A DNA stretch of 64,000 nt from Microbacterium pumilum (GCF_039530225.1 NZ_BAAAOH010000001.1:3162001-3226000), one strand, 5' to 3'. Shown: positions 34,001 through 44,268, counted from the stretch's first letter. Program-made: numbers and translations. Notes: generated from the sequence alone by a model not told the origin.

Positions 34001-35266
34001 CTCTGGCGACGGCTCGTGAAAAGCGAGGCCCAGTGCGGCACCCTCCACCTCGCGACCGAGACCACCGTGGCATGCGGATCGTATCTCGGGGTGGCGTTGC
34101 TCGACCTCGCGACCGGAGAGACGACGAACGCACGTACGCTTCAGCTCAATCGGCCGCCGTACCTCGCGACCATCGATGACGAGTCGATTCTCGTCTCCAT
34201 CGAGACCCCCGCCGTCTGGATGCGATGGCGGATCGACGGGGGCGGGGCCGGCGCCGACATCATCGCGAACGGACGCGAGCTCATCGACGGCCCCGAACAA
34301 GGCGGCTCGCTTGTCGTGACGCGACCGCGCGACGGCGGGCCCATGCGGCTATGGGACTTCGAGCGCGATCTCCCCGTCGGCGGCGAGTCGGATCGGATTG
34401 CGCTTCTCGGCTCAGGCATCGCGGCCCGATTCGACGAGTCCGGTCGACCCCACCTCGAACGCATCGCCACGGAGGAGCGCATCCCGCTGCGCATACCCGG
34501 TCTGCCGAAAAGCTTCGACGTCGTACCCGGGGGCTGGGCACGCCCCGCCTTCGCGGTATGGGATGCAGGCATCGTGGCCTTCGACCCTGCAACGGGCGAG
34601 CCGCTCGGGCACCGCCTCGCCATCCCGGCCGACGAGTTCGAGGTCTGGGCGGTGAGCGAGACGCGCGATGGGCAGGGCGCTCTCGTTACCTATGAAGTGG
34701 GCGGGCGCACCGAGACAGCTCTTTTCGATATCGCGAACGGTGCGTTGCTCGTGGGTGGTCTGCGCGGTCTCGAAGCCAGCCAGGTCCTCGACAACGACCT
34801 CGTCATCGGTGTCTCGGAGAGCCAGGCACGTCTTTACGACATCACGACACTGAAGCCGATCTCGTCACTCGCCCGAGCGATCGGCGGCGGTCAGAAGATC
34901 TCCGTCAGCGCAGACGGCCGCACATTGCTGAACGTCGGTTGGAACAATGCGCTCACCCTGTACGACTTGACGACCGGCGTCGCGCTCGGCTCGCCTCTTC
35001 GGAGCGAGATGACCAGTCTTGAACTGAGCGGCGGAGTGCGTGTCGGCTTCCGTGTCGGTGGGTTCCTCACGGCCGACGGCGAGACGCTGCTCGAAAGAGT
35101 CGCAGATGGGATCCGCATGTGGGACCTTCGTCCCGACGAGCAGGCGCTGAGCGCCTGCACGCTCGCTGGGCGCGAGTTGACCGAGGAGGAGTGGGCCACC
35201 TACTTCCCGGGTGAGGAGCGCGTCGCGACCTGCGCTGCCCTGGAATCGAGCGCAGCCGAAGAGTGA
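31067..35266 (+). CDS. BTAD-nSTAND-membrane-propeller regulator, paralogue 2
   Basis: A 1399-residue protein, similar to paralogue 1 along its whole length. Winged helix 1-90 (putative recognition helix WPQQVKTSVARIRGRIG, differing at several exposed positions), BTAD about 100-245, nSTAND1 from CPYRGLAPFGPDDADALFGR with Walker A GASGSGKSS (about 295) and Walker B IIVVDQAEAIF. One membrane helix at about 657-680 after RRSNGRLRW. The propeller-like outer domain has a CC pair (SSDECCRK) and ends CTLAGRELTEEEWATYF...TC. ATG 31067 sits 7 bp after the -10 element, so the transcript may be leaderless; no ribosome binding site is visible. An FAD enzyme gene follows 87 bp later. Confidence 0.88.
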   Translation: MTVRVLGPLDTGVDEQLSPRERAILCALIVRAGSSVSSDELAEAYWGEAPPRTWPQQVKTSVARIRGRIGREAVLTRGSYYVLGIDPISIDAFEFERLVSQARKHGLHGDHDRAIDAYRRALGLWRGRAFPELPDWAPAREESDRLAGIRRSAEEELLEARLNIGAHREIIAEAERAVRAEPLREDRWAILALANYRSGRQSDALAAIRSARERLADEVGIELSPRLRQLETAMLRQDADLEPAPVLRLPDARCPYRGLAPFGPDDADALFGRREEIDAVLSRIRPGAIVTVVGASGSGKSSLVLAGVVPREHESGKRCEILLGGPSLVPSLRVAVHHLAIPGIIVVDQAEAIFQLDETDVEAAGALIGEALRVGSAIVLTLRSDFLDRAIALPHIGSEVARGLYALGPLSEEGLRQAVTEPAARAGLRLDPGLVELILRDAGDRRSTLPHVSHALVETWVRREGSTLTVDGYEGSGGIAGAIAQSAETMYQSMREADAVACRALMLRLIQRDVDSRSIRRTAQLAPLLADDQRRRALEQLIAARLLTSDGETVVVAHEAVATAWPRLDGWLEEDAEGARLVTTVATAAELWNGSGRRIEDLLRGARLQAAMDWRDQSQPDLTAVEREFLDASAERERDETRELAERAARERRSNGRLRWAIAGAGVLLITAIVAGGLAAIRGEEAQAAAEDARVEALVATSLNLLDNDRETAALLAAEAFRRWPDDARIRSALWGVVTSVGGLAAAHHDPDAYLPVVDMIPGTTTALRVQSSEYGLRPTVDVIDIDTGEVARELDVVLPEVPPGAWSEVAVSPNGAVAAIQSAVLDPSSDECCRKQLTILNIRDGRTLPGTNVVRTQMATAMAFDEQGRHLYIGQPITGDVMRVDVTTGEVRESTAGVFDMPGDSQGSGVALIDGGLVAVSGGDQIRIFDGETVALTRTIPLAGNLASGDIVADGHGGLVATGLAGTVRIDLASGAILWRRLVKSEAQCGTLHLATETTVACGSYLGVALLDLATGETTNARTLQLNRPPYLATIDDESILVSIETPAVWMRWRIDGGGAGADIIANGRELIDGPEQGGSLVVTRPRDGGPMRLWDFERDLPVGGESDRIALLGSGIAARFDESGRPHLERIATEERIPLRIPGLPKSFDVVPGGWARPAFAVWDAGIVAFDPATGEPLGHRLAIPADEFEVWAVSETRDGQGALVTYEVGGRTETALFDIANGALLVGGLRGLEASQVLDNDLVIGVSESQARLYDITTLKPISSLARAIGGGQKISVSADGRTLLNVGWNNALTLYDLTTGVALGSPLRSEMTSLELSGGVRVGFRVGGFLTADGETLLERVADGIRMWDLRPDEQALSACTLAGRELTEEEWATYFPGEERVATCAALESSAAEE

Positions 35267-35353
35267 CTCGAGTACCGCTCCGACCATGATCAACGACCAC
35301 GATGACTACTCGCGACGCTTGACGTGGATGCGAGCCCTTGCTGTGATGGGCGG

Positions 35354-36733
35354 ATGAGGCCAACGGTCGACGTCGACGTCGACTATCTGATCGTCGGTGC
35401 GGGAGCCATGGGAATGGCGTTCGCGGATTCCCTGGTGCGCAACTCGGACGCCACAGTCGCGATCGTGGACCGACTCCACGCGCCGGGTGGTCACTGGATC
35501 GACGCATACCAGTTCGTCCGCCTTCACCAGGCGTCAGCCTTCTACGGTGTCGCGTCGACTCAACTGGGCGGCGGTCAGCGCCAGGCGAGCGGTCCTGAGG
35601 CGGGTCTCCACGAGCGAGCGACAGCACCGGAGATCTGCCTGTACTACGCGGATGTGCTCGCCCAGCTCGCGGCCACGGAACGGGCGACCTTCTTCCCCAG
35701 ATGCGAGTACACGGGTGGCACCGAGTTCCGTTCGCTGCTCAGTGGCCGCCGCCACACCGCGCGCAGGGCGCGGATCGTGGATGCAACGTATCTCGCGCCC
35801 ACGATTCCGTCCTCCACTCCCCCGTCGTTCGCTGTCGACGACGAAGCGAGGGTCATTCCTGTCAATGACCTCGTGCGGCTCGAGGAGCCGCCCGATCAGT
35901 TCGTCATCGTGGGTGCGGGCAAGACGGCCACCGACGCCTGTATATGGCTGCTCCAGAACGGTGTCGACCCCGACGCGATCTGCTGGATCCGCGCGAGGGA
36001 TCCCTGGCTCCTCAATCGCGCAGTGGTGCAGCCCGACCCCGCGATCTTCCTCGGCATGGCCGCCGACATCATGGAGGCCGCTTCCGAGGCTCTGTCGGCG
36101 GATGACCTATTCCGGCGGCTCGAGGATCTCGGCATCATGCTGCGGATCGATCGCGCTGTCACCCCGACGATGGCCAAGGCCCCGACGATCGCGCAGTGGG
36201 AGATCGACCTGCTCGCATCCATCACGAACGTCCTGCGGCTGGGCCACCTGCGCGCCGTGGCCACCGGCCGACTCCGCTTCGAAGATGCGGACGTCCGCAT
36301 CCACCGGAAGGCCGTCGTGGTGCACTGCGCCGCGTCGGGCCTCCGATATCCGCCGCTCGTTCCGATCTGGCAGGTCGACGCGATCCGACCCCGGCCCGTT
36401 CGAGTCGGCTTCCCGTGCTTCGGAGCGGCGCTCGCGGGGTACGTCGAGGCGACGCGGAGCGATGACGAGACACGCAACGACGTCTGTCGTCCCTCGCCGT
36501 ACTCCGACACGCCCGCGGATTGGCTCACGATGCAGGTCATCGGCGGAGACGCATCGCTCGCGATGTCGCGGCAGGCCGACCTCAAAGCCTGGTCGAACAC
36601 GACCTCCCTCAACCCCGCCCGAGTCCCGCCTGATCGAGCGGCCGATCCTGCGGTCCTCGACGCCGCCGCGCGCCTACGCGAGGCCATCGCACCCGGCCGA
36701 GAGCGACTGGCCGCCCTCGCCGCCGCCCGATGA
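35354..36733 (+). CDS. FAD/NAD(P)-dependent oxidoreductase
   Basis: A 459-residue protein with two dinucleotide-binding motifs: DYLIVGAGAMGMAFADSL at the N-terminus (FAD) and FVIVGAGKTATDACIWLL near residue 185 (NAD(P)H). This is the layout of flavin monooxygenases and related enzymes. PGGHWIDAYQFVRLHQ near residue 45 is the segment after the first Rossmann motif. Substrate unknown; soluble. It follows the second BTAD-nSTAND gene on the same strand and could be its target. ATG 35354 is preferred over one ten codons upstream because the Rossmann strand then starts near the N-terminus. Confidence 0.8.
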   Translation: MRPTVDVDVDYLIVGAGAMGMAFADSLVRNSDATVAIVDRLHAPGGHWIDAYQFVRLHQASAFYGVASTQLGGGQRQASGPEAGLHERATAPEICLYYADVLAQLAATERATFFPRCEYTGGTEFRSLLSGRRHTARRARIVDATYLAPTIPSSTPPSFAVDDEARVIPVNDLVRLEEPPDQFVIVGAGKTATDACIWLLQNGVDPDAICWIRARDPWLLNRAVVQPDPAIFLGMAADIMEAASEALSADDLFRRLEDLGIMLRIDRAVTPTMAKAPTIAQWEIDLLASITNVLRLGHLRAVATGRLRFEDADVRIHRKAVVVHCAASGLRYPPLVPIWQVDAIRPRPVRVGFPCFGAALAGYVEATRSDDETRNDVCRPSPYSDTPADWLTMQVIGGDASLAMSRQADLKAWSNTTSLNPARVPPDRAADPAVLDAAARLREAIAPGRERLAALAAAR

Positions 36734-36772
36734 CATCCACCTGCGAGGCGCTGGCCGGGTGACGGATGCCGA

Positions 36773-36803
36773 GAGCCCGGCCCCCTTGTAAGGGGCCGGG
36801 CTC
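36773..36803. terminator. Terminator between the FAD enzyme gene and ilvC
   Basis: GAGCCCGGCCCC (36773-36784) and GGGGCCGGGCTC (36792-36803) form a perfect 12-bp stem with a 7-nt loop between convergent stops at 36733 and 36852. Likely terminates both. Confidence 0.75.
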
Positions 36804-36851
36804 CGTGTGGCTTGTTCAAGCCCGACTCGGCGGATCGCCGAGAGTCCCTGC

Positions 36852-37922
<1,071 letters not shown>

Positions 37923-37928
37923 TCATTG

Positions 37929-37958
37929 CGTTTCGTCTCGCTTCGCTCGCTCAACGAC
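37929..37958. repeat. Dispersed intergenic repeat
   Basis: A 30-bp segment in the ilvN-ilvC gap reads, on the minus strand, GTCGTTGAGCGAGCG followed by AAGCGAGACGAAACG. I recall this sequence recurring between genes in many Microbacteriaceae; in this window I noticed one copy. Its function is unknown. It contains overlapping GCGAGC/GCGAGA repeats rather than a clean hairpin. Confidence 0.5.
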
Positions 37959-37985
37959 CGGGAGGACGAGAGAAGGCGGGTTCTG

Positions 37986-38495
37986 TCAGCCGCGCAGCAC
38001 TCGTTCGGTGATGCTCTTGCCGCCGCGGCCGAGGGCGAGCAGGCCCGACTGGGCGAGTTCCTTGATGCCGAAGGGCTCGAGCGCGTGCAGGAAGGCGTCG
38101 ACCTTTCCTTTGTCGCCGGTCACTTCGACAACGAGCGCATCCGGCGCGTAGTCGACGATCGAGCCGCGGAAGAGGTTGACCACCTCGAGCACATTCGACC
38201 GGGTCGCGTTGTCTGCGCGCACCTTGACGAGCATGTGCTCGCGCTGAACGGACGCGACAGGGTCGAGCTCGACGATCTTGATGACGTTGATGAGCTTGTT
38301 GAGCTGCTTGGTCACCTGTTCGAGGGGGAGCTCGTCGACGTCGACCACGACCGTGATGCGGGAGAGTCCGGGCACCTCTGTGACCCCCACGGCGAGCGAT
38401 TCGATGTTGAACCCGCGACGGGCGAACAACCCGGCGACTCGGGTCAGGAGGCCCGGTTTGTCTTCGACGAGCAGGCTGAGCACGTGGCTGGACAT
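37986..38495 (-). CDS. ilvN: Acetolactate synthase small (regulatory) subunit
   Basis: A 169-residue protein with an N-terminal ACT domain (HVLSLLVEDKPGLLTRVAGLFARRG, motif residues about 3-27) and the family C-terminal domain. It binds valine and controls the catalytic subunit IlvB, encoded 4 bp upstream. ATG 38495 sits just after the ilvB stop and gives the normal family start. Confidence 0.96.
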   Translation of the reverse strand: MSSHVLSLLVEDKPGLLTRVAGLFARRGFNIESLAVGVTEVPGLSRITVVVDVDELPLEQVTKQLNKLINVIKIVELDPVASVQREHMLVKVRADNATRSNVLEVVNLFRGSIVDYAPDALVVEVTGDKGKVDAFLHALEPFGIKELAQSGLLALGRGGKSITERVLRG

Positions 38496-38499
38496 GGCG

Positions 38500-40302
38500 T
38501 CAGTCCTCCTGCTCGAACGCCGGCGCGTGATCGCGCGCGTACTGGACATAGCTGTTGCTGACGCCCTGCGGCACCATCGGCCAGACCATCGCGTCGGCAC
38601 TCACCACGAAATCGATGACCACGGGGCGGTCGTTCGTCTCGAGCGCGAGCTTGATCGCGGCATCCACGTCCTCTTCTTTCTCGACGCGGATCGCGAGGCA
38701 TCCGTATGCCTCCGCGAGCTTCACGAAGTCGGGAACGCGCATGGTGCCGTGCCCCGTGTTGAGGCTGGTGTGCGAGTAGCGGCCGTCGTAGAACAGCGTC
38801 TGCCACTGCCGCACCATGCCGAGCGACGAGTTGTTGATGATCGCGACCTTGATCGGGATGTTGTTGATCGTGCAGGTGGCGAGCTCCTGGTTGGTCATCT
38901 GGAAGCAGCCGTCGCCGTCGATCGCCCACACGTGGCGGTGAGGCTCGGCCACTTTCGCGCCCATCGCGGCCGGAACCGCGTAGCCCATCGTCCCGGCCCC
39001 GCCGGAGTTGAGCCACGAGTTCGGCCGCTCGTACTTGATGAACTGCGCCGACCACATCTGGTGCTGACCGACGCCCGCGGCGAACACGCCCTCGGGCCCG
39101 GTGAGCTCGCCGATGCGCTGGATGACGTACTGCGGCGACATGAGCCCGTCCGTGGGCTGGGTGTAGCCGAGCGGGAACTCGTCGCGGAGGCCATCGAGGA
39201 ACGACCACCACTCCGCCGTGTCGGGGGTCACGCTCGCTGCGGCATTCCGGAACGCGGCGTCGAGGTCGACCAGCACGTCTTTCAGGTCGCCCACGATCGG
39301 AACTTCGGCGGCGCGGATCTTGCCGATCTCGGCAGGGTCGATGTCGACGTGCACGACCTGCGCGTTCGGCGCGAAGAGTGCCGCCTTGCCTGTCACGCGG
39401 TCGTCGAACCGCGCGCCGAGCGAGATCAGCAGGTCGGCCTCCTGCAGCGCGAGCACCGCGGGCACAGTACCGTGCATCCCCGGCATGCCGAGGTGCTGCG
39501 GGTGCGAGTCGGGGAACGCGCCGCGTGCCATCAGCGTCGTGACGACGGGCGCCCCGGTCGTCTCGGCGAGCTTGAGCAGCTCGGCCGATGCCTGCGAGCG
39601 GATGACGCCACCGCCGACGTACAGCACGGGCTTCTTCGCTGCGGCGAGCAGCTGCGCGGCGGCCTGGATCTGCTTGCCATGCGCCTTCGTCACCGGCCGG
39701 TAGCCCGGCAGGTCGATCTTCGGCGGCCACACGAAGGGCGCCTCGGCCTGCTGCGCGTCCTTGGTGATGTCGACGAGCACCGGACCCGGGCGACCCGTCC
39801 CCGCGATCTCGAACGCCGCCGCAATCGCGCCGGGCACGTCTTCGGCGCGCTTCACGAGGAAGGAGTGCTTCGTGATGGGCATCGTGATTCCGACGATGTC
39901 GGCCTCCTGGAAGGCATCCGTGCCCATCAGGTTCGAGAAGACCTGTCCGGTGATGCACACGATCGGCACCGAGTCCATGTAAGCATCGGCGATCGCGGTG
40001 ACGAGGTTCGTGGCTCCAGGGCCGGACGTCGCGATCGCGACCCCGATCTTGTTGGATGCCGCAGCGTAGCCCTCAGCCGCGTGACCGGCTCCCTGCTCGT
40101 GCCGGACCAGGATGTGGCGAAGCTCGGTCGAGTCCATGAGCGGGTCGTAGACGGGGAGGATGGCGCCGCCCGGAAGCCCGAAGACGTCTTTGACGCCCAG
40201 CAGCTCGAGCGAGCGGACGACCGCCTGCGCACCCGTGAGCACGGGCGCGGGCGCGGTGCGAGCGGGAGGCCGGGGTACGGCCACGGCAGATTCGGCTGAC
40301 AT
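38500..40302 (-). CDS. ilvB: Acetolactate synthase large subunit
   Basis: A 600-residue thiamine diphosphate enzyme: [15 protein letters not shown] and [14 protein letters not shown] (ThDP glutamate) at the N-terminus, [17 protein letters not shown], and the C-terminal ThDP/Mg motif [14 protein letters not shown]...[12 protein letters not shown]. It condenses pyruvate to acetolactate, or pyruvate with 2-oxobutyrate, the first common step of branched-chain amino acid synthesis. It forms a complex with IlvN encoded next to it. ilvD lies 37 bp upstream. Confidence 0.97.
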   Translation of the reverse strand: MSAESAVAVPRPPARTAPAPVLTGAQAVVRSLELLGVKDVFGLPGGAILPVYDPLMDSTELRHILVRHEQGAGHAAEGYAAASNKIGVAIATSGPGATNLVTAIADAYMDSVPIVCITGQVFSNLMGTDAFQEADIVGITMPITKHSFLVKRAEDVPGAIAAAFEIAGTGRPGPVLVDITKDAQQAEAPFVWPPKIDLPGYRPVTKAHGKQIQAAAQLLAAAKKPVLYVGGGVIRSQASAELLKLAETTGAPVVTTLMARGAFPDSHPQHLGMPGMHGTVPAVLALQEADLLISLGARFDDRVTGKAALFAPNAQVVHVDIDPAEIGKIRAAEVPIVGDLKDVLVDLDAAFRNAAASVTPDTAEWWSFLDGLRDEFPLGYTQPTDGLMSPQYVIQRIGELTGPEGVFAAGVGQHQMWSAQFIKYERPNSWLNSGGAGTMGYAVPAAMGAKVAEPHRHVWAIDGDGCFQMTNQELATCTINNIPIKVAIINNSSLGMVRQWQTLFYDGRYSHTSLNTGHGTMRVPDFVKLAEAYGCLAIRVEKEEDVDAAIKLALETNDRPVVIDFVVSADAMVWPMVPQGVSNSYVQYARDHAPAFEQED

Positions 40303-40339
40303 GGTGAGATCCTCTGTTCAAAGGTGCGGGGATGCCGGA

Positions 40340-42058
40340 CTAACCCGTGACCGCGCCCTCCGCAGCGGAGCGCACGAGACGGGAGTACTTGGCAAGGACG
40401 CCACGGGTATAGCGCGGGGGAAGCGGCTCCCAGCCAGAGCGGCGGGAGTCGAGCTCTGCATCGTCGACGAGTAGGTCGAGAGTGCGAGCCGCGATATCGA
40501 CCCGTATCAGATCACCATCGCGCACGAAGGCAATGGGACCTGCGTCCACTGCTTCGGGTGCTATGTGGCCGATGCACAGTCCGGTTGTGCCGCCTGAGAA
40601 TCTGCCGTCCGTCAAGAGTAGTACATCTTTTCCGAGCCCAGCGCCCTTGATGGCGGCGGTGATGGCGAGCATCTCGCGCATTCCAGGTCCGCCCTTGGGA
40701 CCCTCGTACCGGATGACGACGACGTCGCCGGCGGCGATCTGTCCGGCCTCGAGGGCATCCATCGCCGCCCGCTCTCGCTCGAACACGCGAGCGGGCCCCT
40801 CGAAGACGTTCGCATCGAAGCCTGCCGACTTGACGACCGCGCCCTCGGGGGCGATCGAGCCGTGCAGGATCGTGATCCCGCCCTTCTCGTGGATCGGGTT
40901 GTCGAACGTGTGGATGACGGTGCCGTCGACCGGGTCGGGGCTCAGGTCGGCGAGGTTCTCGGCAAGCGTCTTGCCGGTCACCGTGAGCGCGTCGCCGTGC
41001 AGCAGTCCTTCATCCAGCATCGCCTTCATGATGACCGGGATGCCGCCGTGCCGATCGACGTCGTTCATGACGTACTGACCGAACGGCTTCATGTCGGCCA
41101 CGTGAGGAGTCTTGTCGCCGATGCGATTGAAGTCGTGCAGCGTGAGCTCCACTTGGGCCTCACGCGCGATGGCGAGCAGGTGCAGCACGACGTTCGTCGA
41201 GCCGCCGAGCGCCATCGCGAGGGCGATCGCGTTCTCGAATGCCTCCTTGGTCAGGATGTCGCCGGTCGTGATGCCCAGCTTCAGCAGGTTGACGACGGCC
41301 TCGCCCGAACGGTGCGCGAAGTAGTCGCGGCGGCGGTCGGCCGACGGCGGAGCCGCGGAGCCGGGCAGGCTGAGGCCGAGAGCTTCCGCGACGGAGGCCA
41401 TGGTGTTCGCGGTGTACATGCCGCCGCACGCGCCCTCACCCGGAGCGATCGCGCACTCGATGCGCTTCAGGTCGGCTTCGCTCATCTTGCCCGCGAGACA
41501 GGCACCGACGGCCTCGAACGAGTCGATGATCGTGACGTCTTTCTCGGTGCCGTCCGAGAGCTTGACCCAACCCGGTGCGATCGAACCGGCGTAGAGGAAG
41601 ACGCTCGAGAGATCGAGGCGGGCCGATGCCATGAGCATGCCGGGGATCGACTTGTCGCAGCCCGCGAGCAGGACGGTGCCGTCGAGGCGCTCGGCCATCA
41701 CGACCGTCTCGACCGAGTCGGCGATGACCTCGCGCGAGACCAGCGAGAAGTGCATGCCCTCATGGCCCATCGAGATGCCATCCGACACCGAGATCGTGCC
41801 GAACTGCAACGGGTAGCCGCCACCGGCGTGCACACCCTCTTTCGCGCCCTGTGCGAGGCGATCCAGGCTCAGGTTGCAGGGTGTGATCTCGTTCCACGAG
41901 CTTGCGATGCCGATCTGGGGCTTGTCCCAGTCCTCGTCGCCCATGCCGACGGCGCGGAGCATTCCGCGGGATGTCGTCGCCTCGATGCCGTCAGTGACGA
42001 CGCGGCTGCGGGGTTTGATGTCGATCGAATCGGTGCTGGTTTCTTCGGACCCGGGCAT
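40340..42058 (-). CDS. ilvD: Dihydroxy-acid dehydratase
   Basis: A 572-residue IlvD/Edd family enzyme. Cluster-binding cysteines are seen in [17 protein letters not shown] and [18 protein letters not shown], with further family motifs [18 protein letters not shown] and [15 protein letters not shown]. It dehydrates dihydroxy acids in valine, leucine and isoleucine synthesis using an Fe-S cluster. First gene of ilvD-ilvB-ilvN-ilvC, and 9 bp downstream of otsB, so trehalose and amino-acid genes may be linked by read-through. Confidence 0.97.
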   Translation of the reverse strand: MPGSEETSTDSIDIKPRSRVVTDGIEATTSRGMLRAVGMGDEDWDKPQIGIASSWNEITPCNLSLDRLAQGAKEGVHAGGGYPLQFGTISVSDGISMGHEGMHFSLVSREVIADSVETVVMAERLDGTVLLAGCDKSIPGMLMASARLDLSSVFLYAGSIAPGWVKLSDGTEKDVTIIDSFEAVGACLAGKMSEADLKRIECAIAPGEGACGGMYTANTMASVAEALGLSLPGSAAPPSADRRRDYFAHRSGEAVVNLLKLGITTGDILTKEAFENAIALAMALGGSTNVVLHLLAIAREAQVELTLHDFNRIGDKTPHVADMKPFGQYVMNDVDRHGGIPVIMKAMLDEGLLHGDALTVTGKTLAENLADLSPDPVDGTVIHTFDNPIHEKGGITILHGSIAPEGAVVKSAGFDANVFEGPARVFERERAAMDALEAGQIAAGDVVVIRYEGPKGGPGMREMLAITAAIKGAGLGKDVLLLTDGRFSGGTTGLCIGHIAPEAVDAGPIAFVRDGDLIRVDIAARTLDLLVDDAELDSRRSGWEPLPPRYTRGVLAKYSRLVRSAAEGAVTG

Positions 42059-42067
42059 TGTGGAAGT

Positions 42068-42850
42068 CTATTCCCGCGCGGCGGTCCGTTCGGCGGCCAG
42101 GTCACTCAGAAGCGCCGCGAGCGCCGGGATGTCGGGCACCGACAGGGTCGCCGCGGTGTCGCGATCGCCGACGTGCACGCCGAGGTCCTGCGGACCGAGG
42201 CTGCGAAGGGCATCCTCGTCCGTGGTGTCATCCCCCGCGAACAGGACAGAGGAGGCGCCGACGCGCTCGCGCAGCTCGGCGACCGCGGAATCCTTCCCCT
42301 CCTGCCGGAACGCGTACTCGACGATGTTGTGGCCGGTCCGGCGTCGCCAGTTCGGGGCCTCCGCCTGCACCATCGCGTCGACGAGGCGATTTGCTGCCTC
42401 GGCTGCCTCGGGCGTCGCCTTCCGGGTGTGCACGCCGAGCCCGAACGTCTTCGGTTCGATCCACACCCCGTCGAGGTGCGCTGTCGCTGCCTCCGCGCGG
42501 GACCTGAGCGCGTCGCGAAGGGCGGCATCCGCCGGGTCATCGGCGTGGACGATGGGGCCCACGCCCGGTACCCAGAACTCTGCGCCGTGCGATCCGGCGA
42601 GCAGCACCCTCGAGTCATCACGGTGCTCGGCGATGATCCGCAGGTCGGTGAGGCTCCGCCCCGACACGAATGCGACGAAGGTTTCGGGTGCGGCGATCAG
42701 GGCATCGACCGCGATGCGTGCGGCAGGCAGCATCCGCGCCTCCATGGGCTCGTCCTCGAGAGGAGCGAGCGTGCCGTCGAAGTCGAGCGCCACGAGCAGC
42801 AGCTCGGACGCCGCGACCCCGCGCAGCGCCTCTCGCACGTCATCGGTCAC
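42068..42850 (-). CDS. otsB: Trehalose-6-phosphate phosphatase
   Basis: A 260-residue HAD-superfamily phosphatase with the nucleophile motif LVALDFDGTLAPLEDEP (Asp near residue 24), FVSGRSLTDL, and the acidic metal motif FAGDDTTDEDALR near residue 200. It removes phosphate from trehalose 6-phosphate. Its start overlaps the otsA stop by four bases (ATGA), so the two are made together. Confidence 0.93.
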   Translation of the reverse strand: MTDDVREALRGVAASELLLVALDFDGTLAPLEDEPMEARMLPAARIAVDALIAAPETFVAFVSGRSLTDLRIIAEHRDDSRVLLAGSHGAEFWVPGVGPIVHADDPADAALRDALRSRAEAATAHLDGVWIEPKTFGLGVHTRKATPEAAEAANRLVDAMVQAEAPNWRRRTGHNIVEYAFRQEGKDSAVAELRERVGASSVLFAGDDTTDEDALRSLGPQDLGVHVGDRDTAATLSVPDIPALAALLSDLAAERTAARE

Positions 42851-44268
42851 TGTGTCTCCTCGCGTCCGTGGAAGGCGTCGAGCGCCTGCAGAAAGTCCCG
42901 CGACCAGTCTTCGACGGTGTGCTCGAGCACCCGGCGCCGAAGCGATCGCATCCGGCGCCCCTGTTCCGCCGCGGGCATCTCGATCGCACGCATGATCGCG
43001 TCTTTCAGGCCGCCGATGTCATGCGGGTTGATCCGGATGGCGCTGCCGAGCTCGTCGGATGCGCCGGCGAATTCGCTCAGCACGAGCACCCCGCGGTTGT
43101 CGACTCGCGAGGCGACGTACTCCTTCGCCACGAGGTTCATGCCGTCTCGCAACGCGGTCACGAGCATGACGTCCGCGGCGAGATACAGCGCGACCATCTC
43201 CTCGCGCGGGTACGCCTGGTGCAGATAGCGGATGGCTGTGTGGTGCATCGTGTCGTGATCGCCGTTGATGCGGCCGACCGCGAGCTCGATCTCGTCACGC
43301 AACTGGATGTACGCCGCGACGCGTTCACGGCTCGGGCTTGCGACCTGCACGAAGGTCACGTCTTCGACCTGGATGCGGCCGTCGTCGAGCAGCTCGCCGT
43401 AGGCCTTCATCCGATGCTGGATGCCCTTGGTGTAGTCCAGTCGATCCACACCGAGAAGGATGTAAGCGGGATTGCCGAGACTCTCGCGGATCTGCACCGC
43501 ACGTGCCTGCACCTGCTCGCTCCGGGCCAGCTGCATGTACGACGACGCGTCGATCGAGATCGGGAAGGCCCGAGCGAGCGCGCGACGCGTCGTGCCGTCG
43601 TCGTTCGGCACCGTGATTCCCGACGCCTTGGTCTCGTAGCGCAGCTGACGACGGACGGCACGGGCGAAGTTGCCGGCGTCGGCCACGCGCTGGAACCCGA
43701 TCACGTCGGCACCGAGGAGTCCCTGCAGCACCTGGCGGCGCCACGGCAGCTGTGAGAAGAGGCCGTATGCCGGGAAAGGAATGTGGTGGAAGTAGCCGAT
43801 GGTCAGATCAGGGCGCGACTGGCGCAGCATCTGCGGCACGAGTTGCAGCTGGTAATCCTGAACCCAGACGATGGCGTTCTCCGCGGACACGGCGGCCGCA
43901 GCATCCGCGAATCGGCGATTGACGCGCTGGTACGCCTCCCACCACACGCGGCTGTACCGGGGCGCGGCGATCACGTCGTGGTACAGCGGCCAGATGGTGT
44001 CGTTCGAGAAGCCCTCGTAGTAGAGCTCGACATCCTCGGCGCTCAGTCTGACCGGCACGAGGTGTGTGCCGTCGAACTCGAACGGCTCGATGTCGAGATC
44101 GGGCTGACCGACCCAGCCGACCCACGCTCCGTCCGCATTGCGCATCACAGGATCGAGCGCTGTCACGAGGCCGCCGGGCGAGCGGCCCCAGGTCTGCTCG
44201 CCGTCGGCTCCTGTTATGTGGTCGACAGGCAGACGATTGGCGACGACGACGAACTCGGCCTTCTCCAC
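42847..44268 (-). CDS. otsA: Trehalose-6-phosphate synthase
   Basis: A 473-residue GT20 glycosyltransferase: VVVANRLPVDH at the N-terminus, GRSPGGLVTALDPVM (UDP-glucose loop), VWVQDYQLQLVPQMLR, HIPFPAYGLFSQLPWR, VDRLDYTKGIQHRM and DGMNLVAKEYVASR. It transfers glucose from a nucleotide sugar to glucose 6-phosphate; the product is dephosphorylated by OtsB. Trehalose serves as an osmolyte and stress protectant. First gene of otsA-otsB, divergent from a small membrane protein gene. Confidence 0.95.
   Translation of the reverse strand: MEKAEFVVVANRLPVDHITGADGEQTWGRSPGGLVTALDPVMRNADGAWVGWVGQPDLDIEPFEFDGTHLVPVRLSAEDVELYYEGFSNDTIWPLYHDVIAAPRYSRVWWEAYQRVNRRFADAAAAVSAENAIVWVQDYQLQLVPQMLRQSRPDLTIGYFHHIPFPAYGLFSQLPWRRQVLQGLLGADVIGFQRVADAGNFARAVRRQLRYETKASGITVPNDDGTTRRALARAFPISIDASSYMQLARSEQVQARAVQIRESLGNPAYILLGVDRLDYTKGIQHRMKAYGELLDDGRIQVEDVTFVQVASPSRERVAAYIQLRDEIELAVGRINGDHDTMHHTAIRYLHQAYPREEMVALYLAADVMLVTALRDGMNLVAKEYVASRVDNRGVLVLSEFAGASDELGSAIRINPHDIGGLKDAIMRAIEMPAAEQGRRMRSLRRRVLEHTVEDWSRDFLQALDAFHGREETQ

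Noticed and set aside
40862..43228. 788-codon frame on the plus strand
   Set aside because: Antisense to ilvD, otsB and otsA, all of which have catalytic motifs; the frame has none.
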